Shown here piece by piece: positions 53,599-64,000 of a stretch of 64,000 bases of DNA (positions are counted from its first letter, which is position 1; each line of letters begins with the position of its first letter). Source of the DNA: Heliocybe sulcata. Taxonomy: Eukaryota > Basidiomycota > Agaricomycetes > Gloeophyllales > Gloeophyllaceae. The DNA is taken from positions 1,243,324-1,307,323 of the forward strand of contig ML213507.1 of assembly GCA_004369045.1 (NCBI GenBank), read 5' to 3'. The notes beneath the pieces are model-generated. The model was given only the letters and a program-made list of their open reading frames with translations, had not been told where the DNA came from and searched no databases. The position numbers were made by a program, and so were the translations under genes.

Positions 53599-55580
53599 AT
53601 GATGTCGGACGACTATTCTGACGACGAGTACTACTACGATGAGGATGAGGATATGATGGACGCTGAGGACGATGGTGCGTTCTACCCACCGGCTCAGGCG
53701 GTTAAGCTGATGATCGCCCTGTACAGGCTCGGCGCCGTCCGACGATGATATGGATATGGAGGTTTTTGACAGCGACTTCAAGGTGCCGGGGAAGGAGAAG
53801 AAGAAGTCGTACGAGGTCGACGCGGAGTCACTGAGCCAGGCTCAGGTCGAGCGACTCATGTCGGTGGATGTGGACCACATCCGTGGGATCTTCGGTGTTG
53901 ATGTGAGTGCACTCAGCAGTTGCATGAATGCTGGATTGACTGAATGGATGCGATCGCAGGCGCCTGTGGCGTCTTTGCTGCTGCGCTACATGAACTGGAA
54001 TAAAGAGCGCCTAATCGAGAAGTACATGGACGACCCCACTGCCATCAACGTAGATGCTGGCATCTCTGCTGCCGATGAGGAGCCCAAGGTCAGTCGAGCA
54101 GCGTCTACGACCGGTCCCACTCGCACCACACGATCCGGCAAACTCTCCAAGGTCAAATCACCCTCGCCGAAGCGCGACGAACCATTCGTGTGCCCTATCT
54201 GCTTTGACGACACCCAGACGGAAACCCTGGCCCTCTCCTGTACGCACACGTTCTGCGCATCGTGTTGGAACGCATACGTGACTGGCAAGATCCGAGAAGA
54301 GGGGGAGCACTGGATCCGCTGCATGGCCGAGGGCTGCTCACTTGTCGCACCAGATCCTTTCATCCAACAGGCTCTGGGCGACGATACGGCCACGTGGAGC
54401 CGCTTCCAGGAGCTCCTCGTGCGCCACTTCGTGAGCTGCAACAAGAATCTGAAGTTCTGCCCCTACCCGAACTGCACGTACACGGTGTCATGCCCCGCTG
54501 CTGCGACCAAGTCCTCGCTGTCGACTATCGTCCCCACAGTGACGTGTGGCGCGGGTCCGGACCACAAGTTCTGCTTCGGGTGCTCGGTCGAGAGCGATCA
54601 CAGGCCGGTTGTATGCGCTGTGGCGAGCATGTGGCTGAAGAAGTGCCATGATGACAGCGAGACGGCCAATTGGATTAAGAGCAACACGAAGGAGTGCACA
54701 AAGTGCCAGAGTACGATCGAGAAGAACGGTGGCTGCAAGTGCGTTGTTTCAATTCAGTTAATCCGGTGCGTTGGTGCTTATTGGAATCTATTCTAGCCAT
54801 ATGACTTGCAAGAAATGCAAACACGAGTTCTGCTGGGTCTGCATGGGTAAGCTGGATGTGAAAATCATGGATCTACGAGAGTCCGCTGACTCGGTGTGGG
54901 TAGGTCCTTGGACGGAACACGGTACGGCTTGGTACTCGTGCAATCGATACGACGAGAAGGCTAGCCAAGATGCTCGCGATTCACAGTCGAAGAGTCGAGC
55001 GTCTCTAGAACGCTATCTACACGTAAGTTATATTCGAGTACCCCTTGTGTGTCAGGACAGATTTACTGGTTCCATCGCAGTACTACAACCGTTGGGCGAA
55101 CCATGAGCAGTCTGCGAAACTATCCATGGATCTGTACAAGAAGACGGAGCAGAAGATGGAGGAGATGCAGATCACATCTGAGCTGACGTGGATTGAGGTG
55201 CAGTTCATGAAGAAGGCGGTGGACGAGGTGTTCAAGTGCCGGATGACGCTCAAGTGGACGTACGCGATGGCGTACTACCTCGAGCGCGGCAACCCGAAGG
55301 AATTGTTTGAGGACAATCAGAGGGACTTGGAGAAGGCCGTCGAGGATCTGAGTGAATTATTGGAGCAGGCAATTGAGCCTGCGGAGATTGCGACGTTGCG
55401 GCAGAAGGTTACGGATAAGACTGTGCGTATTCTCATATGGTTTTGGTACGGGATGAGGGTTAATCGCTTGCGTATCAGGTCTACGTCCAGAAGCGGAACG
55501 AGATCATGTTAGAAGATACGGCTAACGGTTTCCTCGAAGGTCGTTGGACATGGAACGCCACTGTGGAAGGTTTCGAGTAA
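53599..55580 (+). CDS. Ariadne-type RBR E3 ubiquitin ligase
   Basis: RING-between-RING ligase that passes ubiquitin through a cysteine thioester. Seven exons (53599-53674, 53727-53902, 53960-54738, 54797-54846, 54904-55022, 55081-55422, 55479-55580) give 547 residues. The acidic N-terminus ([18 protein letters not shown]) is typical of Ariadne proteins. RING1 begins at about residue 160 ([17 protein letters not shown], then [10 protein letters not shown]). The IBR domain follows ([21 protein letters not shown]), then RING2 ([30 protein letters not shown]), whose catalytic cysteine is the one in GGCNHM, formed by the exon 3/4 junction. The Ariadne helical domain ([32 protein letters not shown]) closes the protein. 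Two ATGs stand side by side at 53599 and 53602. All zinc ligands expected are present. Confidence 0.94.
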
Positions 55581-55962
55581 GACTCAATCATCAAGCCAAT
55601 GTATCATTGTGTATCAGCAGCAGTCCCAGGTTCGGTCTATCTCTCCTCTCTCCTCATCTTTCCGGCACCCCTCCTATAATCCTATTGCTGTACATCGGAC
55701 AGACATCTTCACACACTCCCTCGTTTCTAGTGATCCCCCGCATATTTCCTCTTGCTTCCTGTCCATGCTCTAGCTGTCTAATTGTATTCTCAGTCTGTGT
55801 CAATATATACAATGCATAGAATTACGCTGCGGCGAACATACTTCAATCAAGCCAAATTTGGAGTCCCCCTATTTCTGACTTTGTGGCAAGTCTTCGACTC
55901 CCACTCGACGCTGGTTACCTCGAATCTTTTCCCTCGTCGAGCCCGACGACGACGGCGGCATT
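55581..55962. other. Intergenic, 382 bp
   Basis: Short pyrimidine-rich spacer between two plus-strand genes. It must contain the 3' end of the RBR gene and the promoter of the next. Nothing else is seen. Confidence 0.4.
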
Positions 55963-57469
55963 ATGAGCTTTCTGCGGCGGATGAATCCACGATCTATAAC
56001 ATCTAGGCTAATTTTCATCGGCTTCGTCGCGACACTGACACTCCTTCTCTACACCTTCGCTTCACCTTCGTTACGACTACCCGCCGTTCCTTCGTTCTTC
56101 CCGCAACGCACACGAGCATCGTGCTCGCCAAAAGCTTGGAACGATGGCCAGTGGGTGTACAGTCCGAAGCCTGGGCTGGAGAATAGTACGCTGAGCACGC
56201 CGAGGGATGCGCTGCTGTTTTCCGGGCTGGAGGGCTGCGCGGCGGACAGGGAGTACAATTGGCATTTGGGCTCGGATAAGCCGGACATGTGGGACCGTTT
56301 CCCCGCTGTTACGAGCTGGAAGTGGCAGCCTACGGAGGAGTGTAATGCGAGACCTCTGGACGGCGCTGCTATGACTAAGGACTTGGTCGAGAATGGGGGA
56401 TGGCTGCTGCTTGGAGGTGCGCTTTGACTGCTATCTTGCACCATGCCACCTAACGGTATCCAGATTCGATAACTGAGAATCACTTCTTCTCCTTGTCATG
56501 TCTGCTCTACCCCCACGTCCGTGCCACGCCAAACTACACTGAAAACCCGTACTTTGACCGGGCATGGGCGCAGAACCTATACCTCCACCCGGAGTCTCCG
56601 CTGATCCCGCACCTCTCCTTTCCCGAGGGCTTCTCAATAGAAGACACACCCCTGGTAACCTTCCGCCGCCTCGACCTGCTTTACTCTCAGCAGGAACTGC
56701 GCGACCTTCACCGCGAGCTGCACCCGGACGTATATGAGAAGGACCCTGAGTTCCAGCTTTTCAGCGAAGAGGCAACATGGAGCCCTTCGCCGAAAGAATA
56801 CCTCCCAGAGCTGTTTTCCGAGCCTGCGAAAACCCACTATACCACGCTAATCGTGAGTACTGCCGGCCACTGGACGACGACCCTCTTCCGCGGCTACCGG
56901 GATGAGTCCCTAAGCGACGACGAGGGATACGGTATCTTCGGCTTGCTCAACTTCTTCGAGGAAGCGATGGAGCGCTGGGCGACTGAGGTGCAGCAGTACT
57001 TCGATACACACCGGGGTGGGGAGAGGAGGCAGGTTATTGTGCGTGCGTACCTGCCCGGTCATGAGGACTGCCACAACCATAAGCAGCCGTGGACGGAGTA
57101 CAAGGAGTTTGACTGGAAATGGTATAACTGGTTCTGGATTCGCGACTATAACAGTATCTTCGAAGTTCGTGACTGTCTTTCCGAGATTTGAGTTCAGCAC
57201 TGACCCAAAGCAATGTATGCAGAAGGTCCTGAGTTCTCCCAAATACCCCGATATCCATTTCCTCCGCATCGATCGACCAGCATCTCTCCGTCCAGACGCG
57301 GTAAGTTTACGTTTACCCATATACTCTCGGTCTTTGGTAACTGAATTTCTTCCTCCAGCATGCCACAGGCGACTGCCTGCACATTATGACAGGCGCCGGT
57401 GTCCTCGAAGGATGGTCCCATTACATCTGGCACTACGTTACCCGCGAGATCCCTGGTCGGATACGATAA
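55963..57469 (+). CDS. PC-esterase/TBL-like type II membrane protein
   Basis: Golgi-type protein of 447 residues with a short cytoplasmic N-terminus, a signal anchor (LIFIGFVATLTLLLYTFA, about residues 17-34) and a lumenal domain. Exons are 55963-56416, 56464-57164, 57223-57300 and 57359-57469. Diagnostic motifs are a GDS block (LLLGGDSITENHFFSLSCLL, formed across the first intron) and a C-terminal DxxH block (TGDCLHIMTGAGVLEGWSHY). These are the two motifs of the PC-esterase family, which includes plant trichome-birefringence-like polysaccharide O-acetyltransferases and animal CASD1-like domains. It also has an early W-rich segment (SWKWQPTEECNARPLDG), as in TBL proteins. The likely role is acyl transfer to, or removal from, a wall or secreted glycan. 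The substrate is unknown. Confidence 0.8.
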
Positions 57470-58210
57470 ATGGCATCCTCGAACGCAGATCGGGTGGATA
57501 GACGGACTGCCGGTGATTGGACTCACTCCTAGAGCGTACATACCACCGGACCTGGGACCCTCTTGGATAGTCGATTGTATATATGCTTATTGTATGCTGT
57601 AACTATCTTAATTGTGTATCGCAGCCTGTCTAATGAATTGAATCCCTTTGAGATTTGTACAGCGTGGCATGGTTCTTGCAACCAACGTTAACTAGAAGTA
57701 CTTGTATGTATGGAAGCATATCAACAACCACGCACAAGACCGCCAAGGAAGATGCCGAAAACCAGCAACTGTGGATAAAAGATGGCGTTGGATAGAAGAG
57801 GAAAAGGTCCGAAGCCGCATTAGCTATATTAAGAGTGTAAAGGCAGAACAGGAGGAGCATCACCGCCTCTATCCTGCTACGGCCTGGCCTAGGAAATCAA
57901 AAAGGGTAGGGGGAGGCAGAATAAATGGAAACTGGATGATGGTAGTACAGGTGATTGGGGCGCATGGGTATGCGGGGTAGGTATAAGCTAAGAAAATGCC
58001 GAGCAGATCATCATCATCTTGAGATTGGACCAATTGCGCGTAGACTTAATGCGATGAGACGGGGGATGGCAGTGGCAGTCGAAGACGCAGGCAAGGAGAC
58101 AAGGCACAAGGGGTGGTAGGAATATATCGTCACATATACAAGGAGCATGCAGGGACAGGTGCGGCTGATGGAGGACACAAGCACATCGCGGGAGGGGAAG
58201 AAGGTTATGC
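57470..58210. other. Intergenic between convergent genes
   Basis: 3' flanks of the PC-esterase-like gene (plus) and the Cps1-like gene (minus). No supported gene. Confidence 0.4.
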
Positions 58211-59895
58211 TCAGCTCGCGAAGCCGGAGCGCATCTCTATGGGCGGCTGCTCGGGCTGAGGTGTCGGGAGGTCGTGGTACGGCTTGACGACTGTCACCTC
58301 CGGCACCTTCTCGTTGCCCCCGTTCTCGGCTGCAGCAGTCGCCGCAGAGGGGTCACCCACACCTGCACGCGTGCCCCATCCGGTCTGCAAAGTAGAAACA
58401 TCAGTAAAACTCAGAACAAGAATGAGATGACTGATGACGACGTACCTCGTGTAATGTCAGGAGAGCATAAACCTTCATGATGGCGAAGTAGTACCCGAAG
58501 AGAATGAAGGCGGGTACGTAGATGATGTCTTGGGGTCGGTTCCAGAGATGGGGGAGGAGCTTCGCAGTACGCGTGGCCATGAGCCAGACCATGTAACTGA
58601 CCATGATGTTCCTATTGTGGAACAATTAAGATGGGTTAATGGGATGAAGATTAGTATGCGTACCACCAAGGTAAGTGATAGCCGCCCTGGTCGACGGGGA
58701 TTGTGCTCTTGTACATGAGGTAGGCCACCAGGACGGGGCCAACAAGAAGAGTGAACGGATTGAACAGCTTGTCCACCTGAGAGAGGTTTAATGACGACAG
58801 CGGAGCAGGACGTAGGCAATGCTCACCATAGTGTATGCAACGTAAGGGTGCGACGTCCAGATATGTCTCTCCATAAACAATGATCGCAGGTCCGACCGCC
58901 AAGTGTTCCTAGTCCACCGCAGGACCTGCTTCAAGAACCGCCAGTTGGGCTTCATCGTACTCAACAGTTCCGCCTCCTTGCAGCACTGCACATACGTGCT
59001 CCATCCATGGCTCACCATCCACCGCGTCAAGAACTTGTCGTCGCCCGAGTTGAGGTGGTATTTGTCCAACCAGTAGTCGTGCGTGAAGCCGTGCAAGAAC
59101 TCGGGATCTTTAAGGATGATAGTGCGGTATGCGGCTGTACGCCCAGACAAGCAGGGAAGGCCACCGTCGATGTGAGTAGAGGAGGAGATCTCGATGTTCC
59201 GGATAGTAAGACGGAAGGCGGCCAGGACCTCCCAGACCGTCATCTTCTCACCGACAGGCTGCACGCGCTGCGAAGTGCCCACTCCCCCGACCTTCTGATC
59301 CTCAAAGCACGCGAGGATGTACGGCAGCATGGTAGGCGGCCAGATAGCGTCGTCGTCGGCGAACACGATGATGTCCGTCGTTGTGTTCTTGATGCCATGC
59401 GACATCTGCAGCCGCTTGTTTGCAAAGGGAACGGTAAGGACGCGGATGCGCTCTGGGTCGACCGCGTTCGCGAGCTCTTGTAGTGGACCCTGCATCTTGT
59501 CCTCCGTGACGATGATGATCTCCTTGGGCTTGCCGACTAGCCAACTGTGTGCAGCCTCCTTGAATTCTTCTCCTGCATCAATGGTCGGGACGATGATTGT
59601 GACATCTTCGGACGCTATGTACGTTGGGTTTTCGGGTAGGGGTATGTGGCTGTAGGTAAAGGCCGCTGTAAGACGGATGCAATACCAGAGATATCGGTAG
59701 AAGCTAAGCGCCTCTGGTCAGTCTCCCATCCCGGTTGCCTGCACAGGCTCGGAGACTCACCCAATGACTCCGAACGGTACGACTGAAGGAGTTTATGTTA
59801 GCGTACACGTTGCCGACGGTGAGCGCGCCGCCGAGAAATAGTGCAATGTATAAATACTCACAGACCGGAAAGTTATCAGACGTCAGATACAACAT
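58211..59895 (-). CDS. Family 2 glycosyltransferase, Cps1/hyaluronan-synthase-like
   Basis: Processive membrane polysaccharide synthase of 461 residues. Exons are 59862-59895, 59761-59782, 58827-59703, 58664-58776, 58446-58611 and 58211-58384. The start MLYLTSDNFPVFVPFGVIGF forms an N-terminal membrane segment. The catalytic domain shows VTIIVPTIDAGEEF, the nucleotide-sugar aspartates in FADDDAIWPP, the acceptor-site block GGLPCLSGRTAAYR, the catalytic GDDKFLTRW and the QxxRW-type motif KQVLRWTRNTWRSDL. C-terminal membrane helices follow (LFNPFTLLVGPVLVAYLM, FILFGYYFAIMKVYALL). It matches fungal Cps1 proteins, of which the Cryptococcus member is reported as a hyaluronan synthase; here the product is unproven. 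The short hydrophilic tail ends at the stop at 58211. Confidence 0.9.
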
Positions 59896-60394
59896 CGGAA
59901 ATAGCCTAGCAGCGCGTCAGCGCGCCACGGTGGGGAGGTAACGAGTGGACTGCTGTCGACGACGGCGAAGGAAGGGATGAAGCTTGAGGGCGCCAGCGGC
60001 GTTTAAGACAGCGAGCACGACGGCTGACAGGAAAGAGAATACGATGACCGTATGCCTGCTCGGTCGCTATCCAGACTGCCCATGCATCGCGGAGTTCGAA
60101 TCGAGATCTCCTATGGAACGTTTTGTGCCCTTCTTAGTTACCGTCACAGGCTAGGCACTTTGCTACGAATGCACCTCTGTATTTTTACAATGCAGATGTA
60201 GAAACACGTAGAACATTGCTTTGGTATTCATAGAGCATGAAGGATCGGTCCAGAATAGCTAAACAAACCGAATGCTGAGAAAGGAGGTAATCCATGTCAT
60301 CTGGCAGCTGAGACTGGGACTGCGGACGTTGGTAACTGAGCTCGGCAGTTGCATAGAACATCAAGAGCATGAAGCCTTTAGAGATGACGAACCT
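59896..60394. other. Intergenic, about 500 bp
   Basis: Upstream of the Cps1-like gene and downstream of the Mio gene. A GTTCGAATC string near 60096 was checked and is not a tRNA. Nothing else is seen. Confidence 0.4.
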
Positions 60395-63300
60395 CTACAA
60401 CTCATCAGCACATCTACAGTCACAGTCCGCCACAGGACACGTCCGATGTGCCCGCGCCGCATCTTCCCCTTCCCCATAAAACCACTCGAGCAGGTGGGAA
60501 GCATGGCCGCCGTGGCGACAATTTTGGCATATAACGATCGCGTCGTCAATTGTGTCTGGATGATCACCAGGGCAAGATCAAGTTATTCTTGGGTTAGGGC
60601 CGCAGTGCGGTACCGGAAGAACACATACCTTCGCGTTGTGAGCGCCCCATGTCAACTTCGCGATGCCCATCTGGCACGACGCAGAGAGTCATAAGGCATA
60701 TGGAGCAGCGCGGTAGTGTTCGCCCACAGTAGGGGCAGCTCGTCGTCTGCAAGATCAGGCTAGTGAGCTGACAGAATCACCCAACTTAGAGGATCATTGA
60801 TGAACACGCACACGTCCTGTGTAAATCGCAGACGGGTCCGACACGTCAACTGGCTTGCTGCAATAGTTACACCTCAGCATGATTTGCCTTGGTGCCCACC
60901 CAGGGACCATCTCTCCCTCCTCCACAGCCCGCTTGATGATCTCCCCGCGATCTATATCGAGCTGGCAACGATGGTGGAACAGCCGCCATCCATCCAGCAT
61001 GTCCCGATAAGCCTCGAGCCACATCTCTGCGCGCTTGTCGCGCAGCTTTGCAGGGCAGACGTAGGATGACAGTATCGTCGCGGTCTGCACGTCACCTGCA
61101 CTGTCAACATAATTCTGTAGGATATCCATCCCGGCTTTCGTGAGTCCGGTGATAACAAGCCCTTCAATATCACCATGCGCGATAGCCCGGTCTGCCGTCC
61201 GACGCAAATATGACGAGAGGGCCTTGTCATCCAGGAACTGGAACGCGACGACCAGTCGTTCTCGGAGCGGCAGCGCCTCTTCCTCCAGGACCTCCGACCA
61301 GTCACGGAGCGTGAGGAGCGTCAGCATCGCGCGGAAGTACGGGTCCTGCAGCCGCACTATCAGATGCTCTGTGTGCTCGCGGAGCTCGGAGTTCCTTGAT
61401 GTACTCGCTGCACCGTGTGATGTTAGCGCTACGAGTGTACCAGTCATCATGTAATGCGTCTCGTCTAATTCAGCATTTAGCCTGCCTCCTACCCAAAGTT
61501 GTGAGGCCATTGCTGACCTTTGCTGCGCATCAGCACCTCAAGCGCCTTCGAGTACTGGCCCGTGAAGACCAACCAACAAGCAGCCTTCGAATGCTTTCCC
61601 TCCTTCTCCCACCTACACCATTCCTCAATCTGATCATCCCACCGCATAATCCCGCGGTACTGCTCACCTCCGTATTTCATTGGCAAAATCGTCCGGCGCC
61701 ACCTGCCACCCGCACAACTGCAGTGCCAGCTCCCTCTGCTCCGTCTTCCCTGTCTGTACTGTCGCCCGATTGCCCGCACTGAACGCCACAGGTGGCTCCG
61801 ACGCGTGCGAGTGAGAGCGCGCCTTGAGGTGCTTCGACCGCGACGTCGTTCGGTGCAGCGGGTACTCCAGGCCGAGAGCGGAGAGGTTCGGCGAGGAGAG
61901 GCTCGAGATGGATACCATCGGGCTTTGTAGAGCGGATTGTAGGTCCTCCGGTGTGCCTGGAGCGAGTGTCTGCGGGGAGGACTCCCAGACGCCTAGAAGG
62001 CCCTCATAGGAGAAGTCGAGGCCAAAGTGTTTCAGAGTCTGCGCTGATAGAATGTCTTTGGAGACTGGGAGCGCGACGTCAATGTCTAATAGCAAAGAGC
62101 TGCATCTTCAGCTCACAAGAGATCCATGCCCATAGTTCTGACAGGGTATTGTTGCCTGCAGGGTCATCCTGGGTTATTATATGGTTGTGATACGCCTAAT
62201 TAGCCCTGTCAGTTTACTGAACGAAGACAGACGTACAACGCTCACATTAGTAAGACCATATCCCCTCAGCACACGCTTCCGCATAACCATCGAAATATCT
62301 TGCTCAACATACTTATGTATCGTATCCGCCGCGTGCCTCCGCGCCTTGCTTGCACTCTTATCCCTCCGACTAACTCGAGCAGAGCCCGCAACAGAGCGTG
62401 GTCTAGCAGGCAGGTCAGAGGGCTTGATCGTCCCAGTCGACTGATCCGCTGGCAAGTTCACCGTCTTCACAGCAGGACTCGCCGCTGCGCTGTTCCTAGG
62501 TACCTTTGGTGTCATCCGCTCTCTCGACCTTGCCGGCGTGGAGGATAGGGCGGGAAATCCGTCCTCATCGCCACGCCCAAAGAAAGGCGGCGTAGGCGTC
62601 GTAGCTGTGGATTTCCTGCGCCCGCTCGTCAAGTACGCCTGCACCGCCGCATCATCCCCACCCACGACAGGTAAACCGTCAGCGACCTCGACGTTCCATG
62701 GCTCCAAGCCGTTTAGCGGACCGCGGACGTCGTAGCCAGAGACGGTGCGGCATGACCTGCCGCATCCTATGGCAAGGTCTCCGCGTGAGCTCCAGGATGT
62801 GTACTTGGGCGTGTCGTGGATGGCGTAGAGCTCGAGGTCGCCTTCTTTGCTTACTACCATTACATGCGAGGCAAGAGGATGCTTTTGTAAGCTTGGGACG
62901 AAGGCAAAGGAGGAGAGGGACCAGCTGAAGTCTTTTGCTGGAGATGCAAGGTAGCTTATCAGAGCCTCGTTTACGTAGCATCAGCAAGACGATAACCTAC
63001 TCTTCCGAGTATCAGCCAGTACCACGTTAGAGGGGTATTTCCGGTACTCTTCAGCTGCGGTAGGGCTCCCTCCGGAGGAGCTCCAGGATAACATACTGGA
63101 CGGGTTTGTCCAGGAGAGCCTTGACATTCGGTTGGCATATCCAGACGGGTCCCTAGATCTCTCTGACGCCGCTTCTGACGCCTGCGCATGTTGCAAGTCC
63201 CAGAAGCGAACATACGCGGAACCTTTCTCCAGAGTCGATAATCGTCCTCGCCGCGTGCCGGAGAATTGCATGGTGGTATAGGACGCGCCCGGCCTCACCT

Positions 63301-64000
63301 TTCCTCCGTCCGCCGATGCGTCTTTTGTAGTGAACGTCAAAAGGGGGTGGGAGATCCGTCGTGAATCCCAGATGGTGACGACGCCATCTCCGAATGTACC
63401 GATACGATAAGGGTCCATTGGGTCGGTAGCAATTCCATGAACCTTACTAGGTACGTTTGTGTGGGCGCCAGGCATAGGACTACGTAGGTCGAAAAGCCGG
63501 AGCCAGCGGTGAGAAATCCCACCTAGCAGCAGGTACCACGAGTTAGGGACGAATTCCAAGGAAGAGATGAAGTCTGTCGGTGCATGCTGCTGAAGAATAC
63601 GAGAATCGCCTCTAGTATTTCCATCAGACCGAGGAAGGGCAGGGTGAGAGTGACTATTGGAAGCATCGACGTTCGAGGCGTGATCTACAATTGGATCGAT
63701 GTTCAGCGTGCTACGCGCTGTGTTGATATCCCAAATAATCAGACTAGGGTCGTTCCTTACTTTATCGAGGCCAACAGCAAGATAGTTTGGTTGAGCATCG
63801 CAGAATGCAAGAGTATTGCATGGACGCGAGTTTCGTACGGGGAGAGACACACGGGGTCCGCCCGTCAGGACATGGTTCGTAGTATGTGTTGTGGATTCAA
63901 GACGCAAAAGATCAACAGTCCCGGTGTTCAGCCCGACAGCTATCAGGTCTTCCACTGACGGATCCGGGGACCATTGGAAGCACTACCAGAGCAGTTCAAG
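60395..64000 (-). CDS. SEA4: Mio/Sea4 WD40 subunit of the SEA (GATOR2) complex, 5' end outside window
   Basis: Subunit of the vacuole-associated complex that controls TORC1 in response to amino acids. Exons in the window are 63001-63982, 62246-62937, 62117-62168, 61668-62085, 61518-61612, 60812-61464, 60629-60746 and 60395-60555. The first visible exon starts at an acceptor (63983-63985), so one or more 5' exons lie beyond 64000. The N-terminal WD40 propeller shows [50 protein letters not shown] and [15 protein letters not shown] helical solenoid follows ([32 protein letters not shown]). The C-terminal zinc module has [42 protein letters not shown] and [10 protein letters not shown]. This domain order is that of MIOS. 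An internal disordered region lies at about 62400-62640. Confidence 0.92.

Noticed and set aside
60085-60110. GTTCGAATC string resembling a tRNA B box
   Set aside because: No A box, acceptor stem or anticodon arm at the right distance.

Overview
The window looks like nuclear DNA of a filamentous basidiomycete, most likely a wood-decay Agaricomycete (a Polyporales-type genome is my inference from the gene families). It is gene-dense and on both strands. Almost every gene is broken by many 45-60 bp GT-AG introns. It holds families typical of Agaricomycetes: a phenol hydroxylase, a P450, a basidiomycete-specific ubiquitin-like family, 7TM receptor-like proteins, and DUF6589 and RecQ-like repeats. 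Exon models were built by reading splice sites by eye. Where I list exons, the summed exon lengths keep the reading frame.

Layout. 1-392: 5' end of TOP3 (minus), cut by the window edge. 650-3905: tandem duplication carrying two alpha/beta-hydrolase genes (minus). 4748-7391: phenol 2-monooxygenase (plus, 15 exons). 8158-13438: a three-copy cluster of a ubiquitin-like family, with one inverted wreck, one intact copy and one copy with a late in-frame stop. 14098-15170: PCL-type cyclin (plus). 15777-19016: Arg/Pro-rich low-complexity protein (minus). 19416-21958: Hsp110/SSE1 (minus) with a step-type heat-shock element upstream. 23014-25785: repeat-rich patch with a truncated DUF6589 gene, a RecQ-like helicase fragment and a 778-bp Mutator-like non-autonomous element with perfect 96-bp terminal inverted repeats. 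25984-28142: cytochrome P450 (minus, 13 exons). 29019-31404: NOG1 GTPase (plus). 31821-33697: single-pass surface protein (minus). 33698-36246: no gene seen. 36247-37769: 7TM receptor-like protein (minus). 38848-42051: aminopeptidase P with a long disordered N-terminal extension (minus). 43030-43664: assembly gap of Ns. 45305-48322: MFS sugar transporter (plus, 27 exons including 5- and 8-bp exons). 49329-51813: lysyl-tRNA synthetase (minus) with a potential mitochondrial presequence. 53599-55580: Ariadne-type RBR E3 ligase (plus). 55963-57469: PC-esterase/TBL-like type II membrane protein (plus). 58211-59895: Cps1-like family 2 glycosyltransferase (minus). 60395-64000: Mio/Sea4 WD40 subunit of the SEA/GATOR2 complex (minus), 5' end outside the window.

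Function. Housekeeping genes (TOP3, SSE1, NOG1, KRS, APP, SEA4) sit among lineage-specific genes for catabolism (phenol hydroxylase, P450, sugar uptake, hydrolases), cell surface and wall (Cps1-like synthase next to a PC-esterase-like protein) and signalling (7TM, cyclin, RBR ligase). These are not operons. The only clearly related neighbours are the duplicated hydrolases, the ubiquitin-like cluster and perhaps the wall pair at 55963-59895. I found no tRNA, rRNA or CRISPR. No single undescribed system stands out. The best leads are the fresh Mutator-like insertion, the ubiquitin-like family, the microexon-rich transporter and the dual-start lysyl-tRNA synthetase.
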